Source: Helicobacteraceae bacterium
GTDB lineage: Bacteria > Campylobacterota > Campylobacteria > Campylobacterales > Sulfurimonadaceae
Length of the DNA stretch: 17,463 bases
Direction of reading: 5' to 3'
NCBI GenBank assembly: GCA_027081565.1
Contig: JALWKG010000161.1
Location: 1 to 17,463 of the forward strand
Shown piece by piece: positions 1 to 7,961 of the stretch. Each line of letters opens with the position of its first letter. Position 1 is the stretch's first letter. The notes below the pieces were generated by a model. That model saw only the letters and a program-made list of their open reading frames with translations, searched no databases and was not told where the DNA came from. The position numbers and the translations under genes are program-made.

Positions 1-384
1 CTCTTTCCAAGCCCAAACACGCTCTAAAAACTTTTCGCGTCCTAACTCTTCTTTGGTTGTACCCTCAGCAAGCAGTTGTTTCTCAACAACATTTTGTGTA
101 GCAATACCTGCGTGGTCAGTACCAGGCTGCCATAGAGTTTTGTAGCCATCCATACGTTTGTAACGTGTGATGATGTCTTGGAGTGTAAAGGTCAATGCGT
201 GACCGATATGGAGACGTCCCGTGACGTTGGGTGGTGGCATCATAATCGAGAAGTTTTTGTTCTCTTTTTGGATGGCTTTATTAGAGTCTACCTCAAAGTA
301 GCCACGCTCTTCACAGATTTTGTAATAGTTGTCTTCAACGACTTTTGGATCGTATGTCGTTGCTTTTTTTGTTGCTTCAGCCAT
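1..384 (-). CDS. valS: Valyl-tRNA synthetase, N-terminal part (gene runs off the left edge)
   Basis: This is the first 128 codons of valyl-tRNA synthetase, the cytoplasmic class I enzyme that charges tRNA-Val. The translation begins MAEATKKATTYDPKVVED and contains the class I HIGH signature in its ValRS form (PPPNVTGRLHIGHAL, about residues 50-64), followed by DIITRYKRMDGYKTLWQPGTDHAG, split here only by normal sequence; the TDHAGIATQ segment is typical of ValRS rather than IleRS or LeuRS. The ATG at 384-382 is preceded by GAAGG with about eight bases of spacing, so the start is well supported. The reading frame is open to base 1 and the rest of the roughly 870-residue protein, including the KMSKS loop, lies outside the window. 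The gene is divergent from the helicase gene on its right, an arrangement I recall from Campylobacter. Confidence 0.97.
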   Translation of the reverse strand, partial: MAEATKKATTYDPKVVEDNYYKICEERGYFEVDSNKAIQKENKNFSIMMPPPNVTGRLHIGHALTFTLQDIITRYKRMDGYKTLWQPGTDHAGIATQNVVEKQLLAEGTTKEELGREKFLERVWAWKE

Positions 385-412
385 AAGGTGACCTTCATAA
401 AAATTTAGGCGA

Positions 413-418
413 ATTATA
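413..418 (-). promoter_or_regulatory. Probable -10 box of the valS promoter
   Basis: A perfect TATAAT is read on the minus strand, about 29 bases upstream of the valS ATG, which predicts a short leader of about 20 bases. I see no convincing -35 hexamer, as is usual for sigma-70 promoters of Campylobacterota. Confidence 0.5.
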
Positions 419-472
419 GCTAAATGGAGGTAATATTCGGCTAAATATTTGCCATGCAAATTCTCTGAATTT

Positions 473-490
473 TCTCTTGTTACCAAGAGA
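473..490. repeat. 7-bp inverted repeat in the valS/helicase divergent region
   Basis: TCTCTTG (473-479) and CAAGAGA (484-490) are perfectly complementary with a 4-base spacer. The repeat lies just before a weak -10-like TATAAG (491-496) and the AAGGA ribosome binding site (508-512) of the helicase gene. It could be an operator or a leader hairpin for the rightward gene. It may equally be chance; there is no T-run to make it a terminator. Confidence 0.3.
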
Positions 491-518
491 TATAAGTTAA
501 GCCACCTAAGGACTCTAT

Positions 519-2636
519 TTGCCTCTTTCGCGTTTAAATGATGACCAGTACAAAGCAGCAACCGCACCTTATGGTGAGAACCTAATCATCGCCTCTGCCG
601 GAACGGGTAAGACTTCTACCATTGTTGGAAGAATAGGGCATTTGTTAAACAATGGTGTCAAACCCGAAGAGATCCTTCTTTTGACCTTTACTAACAAAGC
701 AGCCGCAGAGATGGTCGAACGCGTTGCACAGTACTTTGGAAAGCAAACAGCAGGCAAGATCGATGCGGGGACTTTTCATGCCATCAGTTACCGCTGGCTC
801 AAACGTTTTAATGGAAAAGTAGTTCTGAAGCAGCAACGAGAGCTTAAAACCCTGTTTCGCAGTGTCTTTGAAAAACGCTCTTTTTCTCATCTTAGTACCG
901 ACAGCGAACCTTATGGTGCCAACTATCTCTATGATCTCTACTCCTTTTTTCAAAACACAGAAATGTTAGAAGACTTTGAGACTTGGATCGCTAAAAAACA
1001 GCCTGACCACCGCATATACGCCTTGATCTATGCAGATGTTGTTGAGGAGTTTGAGCAGTTAAAACTCCAGTATGGTTTTTTAAACTTTAATGACCTTCTT
1101 ATTCAGATGCGTAACATCGCCAAAGAGAAAGAACTTGGTTACAAAGAGGTACTTATAGACGAGTACCAAGATACCAATGCTCTGCAAGGCTCTTTAGTCG
1201 AAGCGATGCGGCCACCATCACTTTTTTGTGTGGGGGATTATGACCAGAGTATTTATGCTTTCAACGGCGCAGACATTGGGATCATAGGTTCTTTTACTAA
1301 GAAGTTTGAAAATGCAGAGGTTCATACACTACGTAAAAATTACCGCTCTACCGTGCCTATTCTCTCATTGGCAAACAGAGTGATCTCTCATAACGAGCGT
1401 ATATATCCTAAAGAGTTGGAAGTGACCCGTCAGGGTGAAGCACAGAGCCCTAAGTTGTTGGTTTATGATGAACTGTTTGATCAGTATCATGCTATTACTG
1501 AGATGATCAAAAAAACAGCGACACCCCATGAAGAGATCGCTGTGATCTTTCGAAATAACTCTACAGCAGATGGCATTGAAGCAGCGATGAGAGAGCAGGG
1601 TGTAGCATGTCGTCGTAGAGGTGGCACAAGCTTTTTTGATGCTAAAGAGATCAAAGCTATTTTAGACATCTACACCTTGATGGTCAATGAAAATGATATG
1701 ATGGCCTTTATCCACCTTTTTGAATTTGCAAAAGGGATCGGAAGTGCAATAGCAAAAGAACTTTTTATCGCCCTTCAAAATGTAGGTTCTGGGTCTCTGC
1801 TTTATGGTGTCTTTTCTCCCGATACCAGTATCTCAAACCCTTTTGAAAAACGTAAATTAAATCAGCAGCTTGGTCTCTTTGATGACTTTTTAGAGTTGGG
1901 TTCAGCAGGACGTTTTGGTGCTTTGGGATTTGATGCGAAGTTTTTGAAAAACCCTGTATTAAAACATCCTAAGTTGACCAAAGATGGGGCCAAATTCCTT
2001 TTCAATTTTACACAACTATTGCGTTCTATTCATGGATTGAAACAGCCCAAGACTATTGTGACCAAGATTAGAATATCTGAGTTTTATCATGGCATTGTTG
2101 ATGTACTGAGCAGTAAACGTGCTGTCCTTACAGATGGAACCGTTGATGAGAAGCAGAAAAAAGAGTCCACAGAACGTATCCATAATAAGTCTCAGATACT
2201 GGTTGAGTTAACCCGTCCTTACAGCGAGCATGAACGTTTTTTAAATGCTATGATACTAGGCTCTCAAGACCTGACGCAAGGTGAGGGTGTTCACCTGCTA
2301 AGTATTCACGCTTCAAAAGGCTTAGAATATAAAGAGGTCTATGTTATAGACTTGATGGACGGACGTTTTCCAAACCGTAAACTGATGGTACGTGGGGGGA
2401 GCCTGGATGAAGAGCGTAGACTCTTTTACGTCTCTGTTACTCGGGCAAAAGATATTTTATATCTGAGTTTTGCCAAATATGACAAGATCAAAAAAAGTGA
2501 CTTTGTAGCTTCGCAGTTTTTATATGAAGCGGGGATGATGCAAGAAGATGAAGCCTATCAAAAGATGTTAAAGGTGGAAGAGAAACGTAAAGAGAAGTTA
2601 GAGGCTCAAAAGGCGGAACAAGCACTTTTAGAGTAG
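519..2636 (+). CDS. UvrD/Rep/PcrA-family superfamily 1A DNA helicase
   Basis: This 705-residue protein is an ATP-dependent 3'-5' DNA helicase of superfamily 1A, the family acting in repair, replication restart and removal of proteins from DNA. All core motifs are visible: a Q-motif-like LNDDQYKAA (6-14), Walker A ASAGTGKT (25-32), motif Ia LLLTFTNKAA (53-62), Walker B DEYQDT (214-219), motif III GDYDQSIYAFNGAD (about 239-252), motif IV LRKNYRS, motif V HLLSIHASKGLEY (592-604) and motif VI EERRLFYVSVTRAK (631-644). Length is normal for Rep, PcrA or UvrD. The start is TTG: AAGGA (508-512) sits six bases upstream, the Q-motif follows at once, and the nearby ATGs at 538 and 541 are out of frame. 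The C-terminus is a short charged, probably helical tail with no obvious Tudor-like UvrD domain, so I assign the family but not a specific ortholog. Confidence 0.93.
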   Translation: MPLSRLNDDQYKAATAPYGENLIIASAGTGKTSTIVGRIGHLLNNGVKPEEILLLTFTNKAAAEMVERVAQYFGKQTAGKIDAGTFHAISYRWLKRFNGKVVLKQQRELKTLFRSVFEKRSFSHLSTDSEPYGANYLYDLYSFFQNTEMLEDFETWIAKKQPDHRIYALIYADVVEEFEQLKLQYGFLNFNDLLIQMRNIAKEKELGYKEVLIDEYQDTNALQGSLVEAMRPPSLFCVGDYDQSIYAFNGADIGIIGSFTKKFENAEVHTLRKNYRSTVPILSLANRVISHNERIYPKELEVTRQGEAQSPKLLVYDELFDQYHAITEMIKKTATPHEEIAVIFRNNSTADGIEAAMREQGVACRRRGGTSFFDAKEIKAILDIYTLMVNENDMMAFIHLFEFAKGIGSAIAKELFIALQNVGSGSLLYGVFSPDTSISNPFEKRKLNQQLGLFDDFLELGSAGRFGALGFDAKFLKNPVLKHPKLTKDGAKFLFNFTQLLRSIHGLKQPKTIVTKIRISEFYHGIVDVLSSKRAVLTDGTVDEKQKKESTERIHNKSQILVELTRPYSEHERFLNAMILGSQDLTQGEGVHLLSIHASKGLEYKEVYVIDLMDGRFPNRKLMVRGGSLDEERRLFYVSVTRAKDILYLSFAKYDKIKKSDFVASQFLYEAGMMQEDEAYQKMLKVEEKRKEKLEAQKAEQALLE

Positions 2637-2682
2637 AAATATTAATCTGTTTAAATAATAGGTTATTTTAAAAAAGACGTGA

Positions 2683-2706
2683 GAAGGAGTGATTACTCCC
2701 TCTTTT
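2683..2706. terminator. Convergent intrinsic terminator between the helicase gene and the Msh/Cts operon
   Basis: GAAGGAGT (2683-2690) and ACTCCCTC (2695-2702) form a hairpin with a 4-base loop GATT. Read rightward it has one A-C mismatch and is followed at once by TTTT; read leftward it has a G-U pair instead and is followed after a few bases by a run of six T. It could therefore stop transcription from both sides. Its right flank runs into the stop codon of the GspF-like gene (2705-2707). Confidence 0.6.
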
Positions 2707-3949
2707 ATCTTCCTTGCGCAGCGTCTCCAAGACTCCACATAGGTAAGAAGATACCCAGTGCCAAAAGTAAAACAAGACCGGCAATAACACCCAACATAAT
2801 AGGCTCAATAGCTTCTGCCAAACCATCGATAATAGCATCGAATCGCATTTTATAGTACTCTGTTACCTTATCGAGCATGGCATCAAGCTGACCAGATGAT
2901 TCACCTGCCTTGACCATCTGTATAACCATGTTTTCAAAAAGTCCTGTCTCTTCAAGGCCCTCTTTAAGACTACCTCCCTTTTCAACGGTTGCAAGGATTA
3001 CACCAAACTTCTTTTTCATTGGCAGGTTGTCCGTCATATTAATAGCGGTCTCAAGAGCCTCAGAAATTGGAATACCTGAACGTACCAATTCAGAGAAGAC
3101 TAGGGTGAATCGGCTTAAAGAAGAGTATAGAATAATTCCTTTGATGATTTTGGTACGAAGTAAAAGTTGATGAAACCTATACCTGAATTCCATGTTATTG
3201 TCGACCATATATTTGATACTTAAATAAATGGTCACGACACCGGCTAGTACATAGAGACCGTATTGAGTCAAGGCATCAGACAGAAACATTAATATAAGCG
3301 TTGGAAGTGGAAGTTCTGCACCTAAGGACTCAAAGATACTTTTAAATTGTGGAACAACAAAACTTAGTAGAATAGTAAAGGCCACTGCCATAGCTATCAT
3401 AACATTACGTGGATAGGCCATCGCTTTTTTAAATTTGATCACGTTTTTACGGATCTCTTCGAGCATATCACCCAAGTTGTTCAGAGCTTCTGCCATGTTA
3501 CCAGTTTTCTCACCCAAATCGATCATGGCTAGGGTAAGTCCACCTACTTGAGAACGGTAGGTATCCATAGACTTATAGAAACTTGAACCCGCATTAATAT
3601 CTTCGGCACAGTTACTAAGAATATCTTTAAGGGTAGGGTCGTCTGTTGCTTCTGCAAGATCCGAGAGAGACTGGTGTAGCGAGATACCGGCATTGGTCAT
3701 TACAGCAAGTTGTTGTACAGCTGCGATCAAGGCATCGGGTTTGAGCTTCTTCTTTTTAGCATTTTTAAAGATGTTGTCTTTAAACTGTGCAAACTGGTCT
3801 TCAAGCGGTGCAGAAGTCTCATCAAGTTTGACCAAAATACCGGAGTATTTGGCTTTGGCCATATAGTGAGCCTCTTTTTTGCTCTCTGCATAAAAGTTGT
3901 GCTCAGTCTTTTTACCACGCGCCAATACGGTAGCTGTAAAGTGTTTCAT
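2705..3949 (-). CDS. GspF/MshG/CtsF-like inner-membrane platform protein
   Basis: This 414-residue protein belongs to the T2SSF (GspF/PilC) family, the polytopic inner-membrane core of type II secretion and type IV pilus machines that couples the motor ATPase to pilin polymerisation. Two homologous T2SSF domains are visible, at about 73-198 and 276-404. The first contains MTNAGISL and LGEKTGNMAEAL, and the second contains LVRSGIPISEAL and KAGESSGQLDAML. Predicted membrane helices lie near 181-200, 227-246 and 382-403; length is typical. The ATG overlaps the stop of the motor ATPase gene as ATGA, implying translational coupling. It is the last gene of the leftward operon and ends in the convergent hairpin. 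In Vibrio msh and Campylobacter cts clusters the same E-then-F/G order occurs. I am sure of the family; pilus versus DNA-uptake role is inference. Confidence 0.93.
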   Translation of the reverse strand: MKHFTATVLARGKKTEHNFYAESKKEAHYMAKAKYSGILVKLDETSAPLEDQFAQFKDNIFKNAKKKKLKPDALIAAVQQLAVMTNAGISLHQSLSDLAEATDDPTLKDILSNCAEDINAGSSFYKSMDTYRSQVGGLTLAMIDLGEKTGNMAEALNNLGDMLEEIRKNVIKFKKAMAYPRNVMIAMAVAFTILLSFVVPQFKSIFESLGAELPLPTLILMFLSDALTQYGLYVLAGVVTIYLSIKYMVDNNMEFRYRFHQLLLRTKIIKGIILYSSLSRFTLVFSELVRSGIPISEALETAINMTDNLPMKKKFGVILATVEKGGSLKEGLEETGLFENMVIQMVKAGESSGQLDAMLDKVTEYYKMRFDAIIDGLAEAIEPIMLGVIAGLVLLLALGIFLPMWSLGDAAQGR

Positions 3950-5688
3950 GATTTTACCACCCTTAAGATCTCTTCTAAGGTTGTTACGCCGCTAGCAACC
4001 TTCTTCATTCCATTAACAAACATAGGTTCAAAGCCCTCTTTAAGTGCCTGTTCAATCATAGCATCTTTTGAAGCACTTTGGGCGATCATACTCGAAAGTG
4101 TCTCAGAAATAGGCAATACTTCTGAGATCATCTCCCGTCCTGTATAACCTGCACCATTACACTCTTTACAACCGGCCCCTTTGTAAAAAATGGTATCGTC
4201 TGGAAAGTATTGTTTATAAGGTGCCAAGACAGAAGCTGGAAGCTGCTCTTCAACTTTACAGGCTGGACAGATCTTACGGATAAGACGTTGTGCCTGAATA
4301 GCGACAACTGAACCACTGATAAGGTAAGGCTCTATCCCCATATCGACCATACGAGGAATGGAACTGACAGCATCGTTGGTGTGCAGGGTAGAGATAACCA
4401 AGTGACCGGTCAGTGCTGCTTTAATAGCAATCTCCAGTGTCTCTTGGTCACGGATCTCACCAATCATGATCTTGTCGGGATCCTGACGAAGGATAGAGCG
4501 GAGAGCATCAGCGAAGCTAAGTCCAACGCTGGCCTTGACCTGAACCTGTTGAATCAAGTTCATACGGTACTCTACAGGATCTTCGACGGTAATGACTTTT
4601 TCTTCAACACTTCTCAGTTCATTTAGTGCACCATAAAGTGTCGTGGTCTTACCTGAACCGGTAGGACCGGTTACCAAGATAATACCGTAAGGTGTCATCA
4701 GAGCTTTGTGAAGCTTCTTGTATCCGGCCTCATCCATACCTGCATCTTCAAGTTTGACCAAGGCTTTCTCTTTGTCGAGTACACGCATAACGATAGACTC
4801 ACCATACATAATTGGCAGTGTAGAGAAACGGAAGTCATACTCACGTCCACCAACCGGTGTAGAAAAACGTCCATCTTGAGGTTTGCGTTTTTCAGCAATA
4901 TCCAAGTTGGCAAGGATCTTCAGTCTTGAGGCAAGCGGCGGGTAGATGTCTTTGTCGAAGATAAAGACTTCAGAGAGTTTGCCATCAATTCTGGCACGGA
5001 CAGTACAGTTATTCTCTGTAGGTTCAATGTGAATATCACTTGCACGTGCTTTAATACAAGCTTTTAAGATGACTTCAATGAGTTGCAAGATAGAAGAAGC
5101 TTCAGCAGCATCTTTGGTCTGTTCTCTACCTATGGAGTTCAACTCGTTACGAATGTTGATCACAAGCTCTTTGACACTGTCTTTAAGTTCAACTTTAAAA
5201 AGATAAGCTTGGATCTGCTTTTCAGTTGCTACGGCAATATCTATAGGTTTTCTAGGAAAGAGCCGTTGAATGGCCTCTTGTGCTTCGATATTGAGGGGAT
5301 CTAAAAAAGCGATAGTGACAGAGAGATCGTTCTCTTTAATAGGGATGGCATTAAAACGTTTGAGCTGTGAAAGAGGTATGCGGTCTGTTAACCTATAGTC
5401 CATGTCGATCGAATCAAGATCTAAAAATTGGAAGTCCATCACTTCTGCGAGGTGCTGCATCACCGATTGCGCATCTAAAAAATGGTATTGTTTAATGATT
5501 GATATATCATATTGCCCAGAGCGTATCTGCTCAACTACAAATCTTTTGACAAAGTTGACAGAGACTGCACCGACTTTAGTCAATGTCTCAAGCAGTGTAT
5601 CGTTATCTACACCTGCCCGTTGAAGTCTATCGATTTGCTCTTTAGAGATATGACCTTGGGCTAATAAATCGGTGGTGATTCTATCCAT
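3946..5688 (-). CDS. GspE/MshE/CtsE-like assembly motor ATPase
   Basis: This 580-residue cytoplasmic protein is a hexameric secretion/pilus ATPase of the GspE/PilB family that powers pilin assembly at the inner membrane. It has an N-terminal T2SSE_N/MshEN-like region (about 1-165) and then the ATPase core: Walker A GPTGSGKT (341-348), Asp box ITVEDPVEY (366-374), Walker B IMIGEIRD (407-414), His box TLHTND (434-439), and the GspE/PilB tetracysteine zinc module CPAC (474-477) with CKEC (507-510). Zinc module and N-domain mark it as an assembly motor rather than a PilT retraction ATPase. The start is firm: TAGGAG, overlapping the stop codon of the preceding gene, lies five bases before the ATG. 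The N-terminal repeats resemble the c-di-GMP-binding MshEN motif but lack key residues (see findings). Downstream it is coupled to the GspF-like gene by ATGA. Confidence 0.95.
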   Translation of the reverse strand: MDRITTDLLAQGHISKEQIDRLQRAGVDNDTLLETLTKVGAVSVNFVKRFVVEQIRSGQYDISIIKQYHFLDAQSVMQHLAEVMDFQFLDLDSIDMDYRLTDRIPLSQLKRFNAIPIKENDLSVTIAFLDPLNIEAQEAIQRLFPRKPIDIAVATEKQIQAYLFKVELKDSVKELVINIRNELNSIGREQTKDAAEASSILQLIEVILKACIKARASDIHIEPTENNCTVRARIDGKLSEVFIFDKDIYPPLASRLKILANLDIAEKRKPQDGRFSTPVGGREYDFRFSTLPIMYGESIVMRVLDKEKALVKLEDAGMDEAGYKKLHKALMTPYGIILVTGPTGSGKTTTLYGALNELRSVEEKVITVEDPVEYRMNLIQQVQVKASVGLSFADALRSILRQDPDKIMIGEIRDQETLEIAIKAALTGHLVISTLHTNDAVSSIPRMVDMGIEPYLISGSVVAIQAQRLIRKICPACKVEEQLPASVLAPYKQYFPDDTIFYKGAGCKECNGAGYTGREMISEVLPISETLSSMIAQSASKDAMIEQALKEGFEPMFVNGMKKVASGVTTLEEILRVVKS

Positions 5689-5696
5689 AATAACTC

Positions 5697-6245
5697 CTAC
5701 CAGTAGATATGACGTTTTGTCATCTGCTTGTTCTGATACTCTTCTATGATCATTTTAGGAGAAGGACCACTTTTGGTGACATAAAGACGGTACATCTTAG
5801 TCGGGTCCTTCGGGTCTTTGTAATTGTAACGACGTTTTTGTTTAGATCCGCTGTCGTGTGTGTAAAGATCAAAAACTGTAGACAAAACATACTCTGTAGT
5901 TGGGAGTCTTACAGGTTTAAGGTCGTATTGATCGCTTAAGGCATGTATCAATAGCTTTTTCTGCATCAAAATTACTGAAAAGTAGGCAGCATTTGCACGA
6001 GACTCAGGTGTTGCCTTGAGTGCTACAATAGGAAGTGCCAATTTGTCAATACGGTCAGCGTTAAGACAAGAAAATGCATAGATAGAGAGCAACTCTTCAT
6101 CTGTAATATTCTGACGTAATATATTTTCGTCTGTTTTACAAACCTCTTGAAATTTCTCTGCCTGATAGAGTTTAAAAGTATCTGTCTTTAAATCTGCTAA
6201 GAGAAGCAGGGGCGTTAGAGAGAGTAGAGCAATTAGTCTTTTCAT
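5697..6245 (-). CDS. Secreted protein of unknown function between MshN-like and MshE-like genes
   Basis: I do not recognise a family for this 182-residue protein. It has a clear Sec signal peptide (MKRLIALLSLTPLLLLA, likely cut before DLKTD), so the mature part of about 165 residues should be periplasmic. Residues 20-110 look all-helical and TPR-like. They contain two cysteines (C36 and C60) that could form a disulfide. The C-terminal third is basic and rich in Tyr and Lys (RRYNYKDPKDP, then a short beta-like segment). There is no lipobox and no other membrane segment. The ATG overlaps the stop of the MshN-like gene as ATGA, and its own stop lies within the ribosome binding site of the motor ATPase gene, so it is firmly inside the operon. 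The position suggests a role in the envelope-spanning part of the machine, for instance a secretin or MshN partner; that is inference. Confidence 0.85.
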   Translation of the reverse strand: MKRLIALLSLTPLLLLADLKTDTFKLYQAEKFQEVCKTDENILRQNITDEELLSIYAFSCLNADRIDKLALPIVALKATPESRANAAYFSVILMQKKLLIHALSDQYDLKPVRLPTTEYVLSTVFDLYTHDSGSKQKRRYNYKDPKDPTKMYRLYVTKSGPSPKMIIEEYQNKQMTKRHIYW

Positions 6246-7156
6246 TTGAATGTTCCTTTTTTTATCTCAGTTAGTAGGGCCTTAGCTTTTATAGAACGTG
6301 ATTTTTTATAATAACTGTTCAGCTTGTTAACTGCTTTGTCTTTTCTTCCTAGTTTTACTAAGGATTTAGCGTACAGTATAACACCGTCTTCAATCTTAGG
6401 GTTTAGCTTAAGGGTCTCTCTCGCATATTTATAGGATTGCGTATAGTCGCCTTTTCCATAATATTTGTTAGCAATAAAGAGACTTAGTGCTGGCTTCTTC
6501 TTTCGATTGAAACGTTTAATAACCCCTTTTAATTCATCATCAGAAGTCTGAACATGACCGACCTTCACCTCTTCTTGAACTTGTTTGACCACCGCCGTAT
6601 TATGGGCGTCTAAGACTACCACTTTAGTTCTCTCTTTTTTGGGTGCTATAGGTTTAGTAGCAGCACTTTTTTTAGCAGCATTTCTTTTGGCAGCAAGGAT
6701 TTTGGCTTTTCGGCGTTTTTGTGCTTCTTTTTTACGTTGTGCTGCCTTTCTTCTTTTGAGTGAAAGTTCACGCGCACTTTGAGCGGCTTGTGCCTGTCGT
6801 TCTAACCGTTCTTGCTCTAGTTGAGCACTCAGAATCTCCCCTTTGACAATAGAAGTAAAGACAAATGAAGGCTGTAAGATATTTTGTGGAATATCTATTT
6901 TATTGGTAACTGTAGCAACTTCTCTCTTTGACGCAACAGTTTTTGTTTGAACGACTTTCGTAGTAACAGAGGGCTTTTTTGTTGAGAGCGTTATTGTCTT
7001 GTCTACACTGCTCTGTAAGATGTCTGTAGCTAGATAGAAATAGCCAAAAACACCGGCAAGCACGGATATAAAAACGGCAGCACCAACATAACGCGGCAAC
7101 ATCTTTTTAAAGTGGTATTTAGACCATCTCTTTTCTAATTCAGGGACATCAAGCAT
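6242..7156 (-). CDS. MshN/CtsX-like inner-membrane protein with TPR repeats
   Basis: This 304-residue protein has a short basic cytoplasmic N-terminus, one membrane helix (about 23-43), a periplasmic segment with a TolA-like stretch very rich in Ala, Lys, Arg and Glu (about 110-175), and C-terminal TPR-type helices (about 220-290; FIANKYYGKGDYTQSYKYA and AKSLVKLGRKDKA are typical). That architecture and its place between MshM-like and MshE genes match MshN of the Vibrio MSHA cluster. CtsX, a membrane protein of the Campylobacter transformation cluster, holds the same place as far as I recall. It probably bridges the inner membrane to the secretin. I chose the ATG at 7156, seven bases after AGGA, over the TTG one codon upstream. 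It overlaps the end of the ATPase gene by 8 bases and the next gene by ATGA. Confidence 0.8.
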   Translation of the reverse strand: MLDVPELEKRWSKYHFKKMLPRYVGAAVFISVLAGVFGYFYLATDILQSSVDKTITLSTKKPSVTTKVVQTKTVASKREVATVTNKIDIPQNILQPSFVFTSIVKGEILSAQLEQERLERQAQAAQSARELSLKRRKAAQRKKEAQKRRKAKILAAKRNAAKKSAATKPIAPKKERTKVVVLDAHNTAVVKQVQEEVKVGHVQTSDDELKGVIKRFNRKKKPALSLFIANKYYGKGDYTQSYKYARETLKLNPKIEDGVILYAKSLVKLGRKDKAVNKLNSYYKKSRSIKAKALLTEIKKGTFK

Positions 7157-7961
7157 CAATAAATCCTGTGTGTATAGCAGCCATCTCTATAAGTTTGGTA
7201 GGAATAGCATCAAAGTTTACGGCTGATGGGTTATTGTCTTCATACCAACTACAGATTTCAAAAAGTCCATAAAGCAACTTATTTGTATCACGATAGTTTC
7301 CATTTGTAAATTGGTGGATCGTTTTAACTGCCTTGTCGCTAAACATATTAGCAAGATCAAAAAAGTTAGCACGTAACAACTTTTTTTGTATATAGATCGT
7401 TAATTCAGAGGGAAGGGCATTTTGTAACTCTTGGCTCTCCCATATACGTGTTTGAAAGTGCTCTTTTGCGATCAAGTCCTCTTTTTGTGTTTTATGAAGT
7501 GCAAAAATAAACTTCACTTTTCTAGAATCAGAGATAAGCCGAATCTTTTCCATCAAGGATTCAGAATAAAGTTGGGCCTCATCCAAGATAACCACTGGTG
7601 TTACCTCCACCTCAAAATGGTTGGCAAGTTCCATGAACTGTGTAAAATTTAGATGCTCGTTAGTATTGAAACGAAAGATCTCATACGCAAGCACTTTGAA
7701 AAACTCTATCTCATCTATAATGGGTGTTTGAATATAGACGATTTTCTGCTTAGGTGAGAGTTCTTTGTAAAGCTTGTTAAGCATCATACTTTTACCCGTT
7801 CCAGGTTTACCAAAAACAAGAATCATCTTAAGTGGTTTTTGAATAGCTTCTTTTAATGCATGATAGATGGCAACACTACGGTCTAATTGAACGTAGTCTT
7901 TTGAATCAACAATATCCTGAAAGACCTCTTTTGAATTGTGGAATACTTTAGAGCTCTTCAT
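7149..7961 (-). CDS. MshM/ExeA/CtsP-like AAA ATPase
   Basis: This 270-residue protein is an AAA-type ATPase of the ExeA/MshM group, which in several type II and MSHA systems helps place or assemble the secretin. Visible features are Walker A GKPGTGKS (51-58), Walker B VVILDEAQ (123-130), and a sensor/arginine-finger region near residues 145-175 (KFIFALHKTQ, then FQTRIW). Aeromonas ExeA has a membrane segment and a C-terminal peptidoglycan-binding domain; this short form has neither and should be cytoplasmic or peripheral. In the Campylobacter cts cluster the equivalent position is held by CtsP, a nucleotide-binding protein needed for transformation. The ATG lies three bases after GAGG, within the last codons of the secretin gene (14-base overlap), so translation is coupled to the secretin. 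Family is clear; the exact role is inferred from context. Confidence 0.87.
   Translation of the reverse strand: MKSSKVFHNSKEVFQDIVDSKDYVQLDRSVAIYHALKEAIQKPLKMILVFGKPGTGKSMMLNKLYKELSPKQKIVYIQTPIIDEIEFFKVLAYEIFRFNTNEHLNFTQFMELANHFEVEVTPVVILDEAQLYSESLMEKIRLISDSRKVKFIFALHKTQKEDLIAKEHFQTRIWESQELQNALPSELTIYIQKKLLRANFFDLANMFSDKAVKTIHQFTNGNYRDTNKLLYGLFEICSWYEDNNPSAVNFDAIPTKLIEMAAIHTGFIDA

Noticed and set aside
645..953. 102-codon minus-strand frame inside the helicase gene
   Set aside because: It is a shadow of the helicase gene, which has all its motifs in the plus frame.
3710..4147. 145-codon plus-strand frame across the GspF/GspE junction
   Set aside because: Antisense to two clear pilus genes, no ribosome binding site or recognisable domain.
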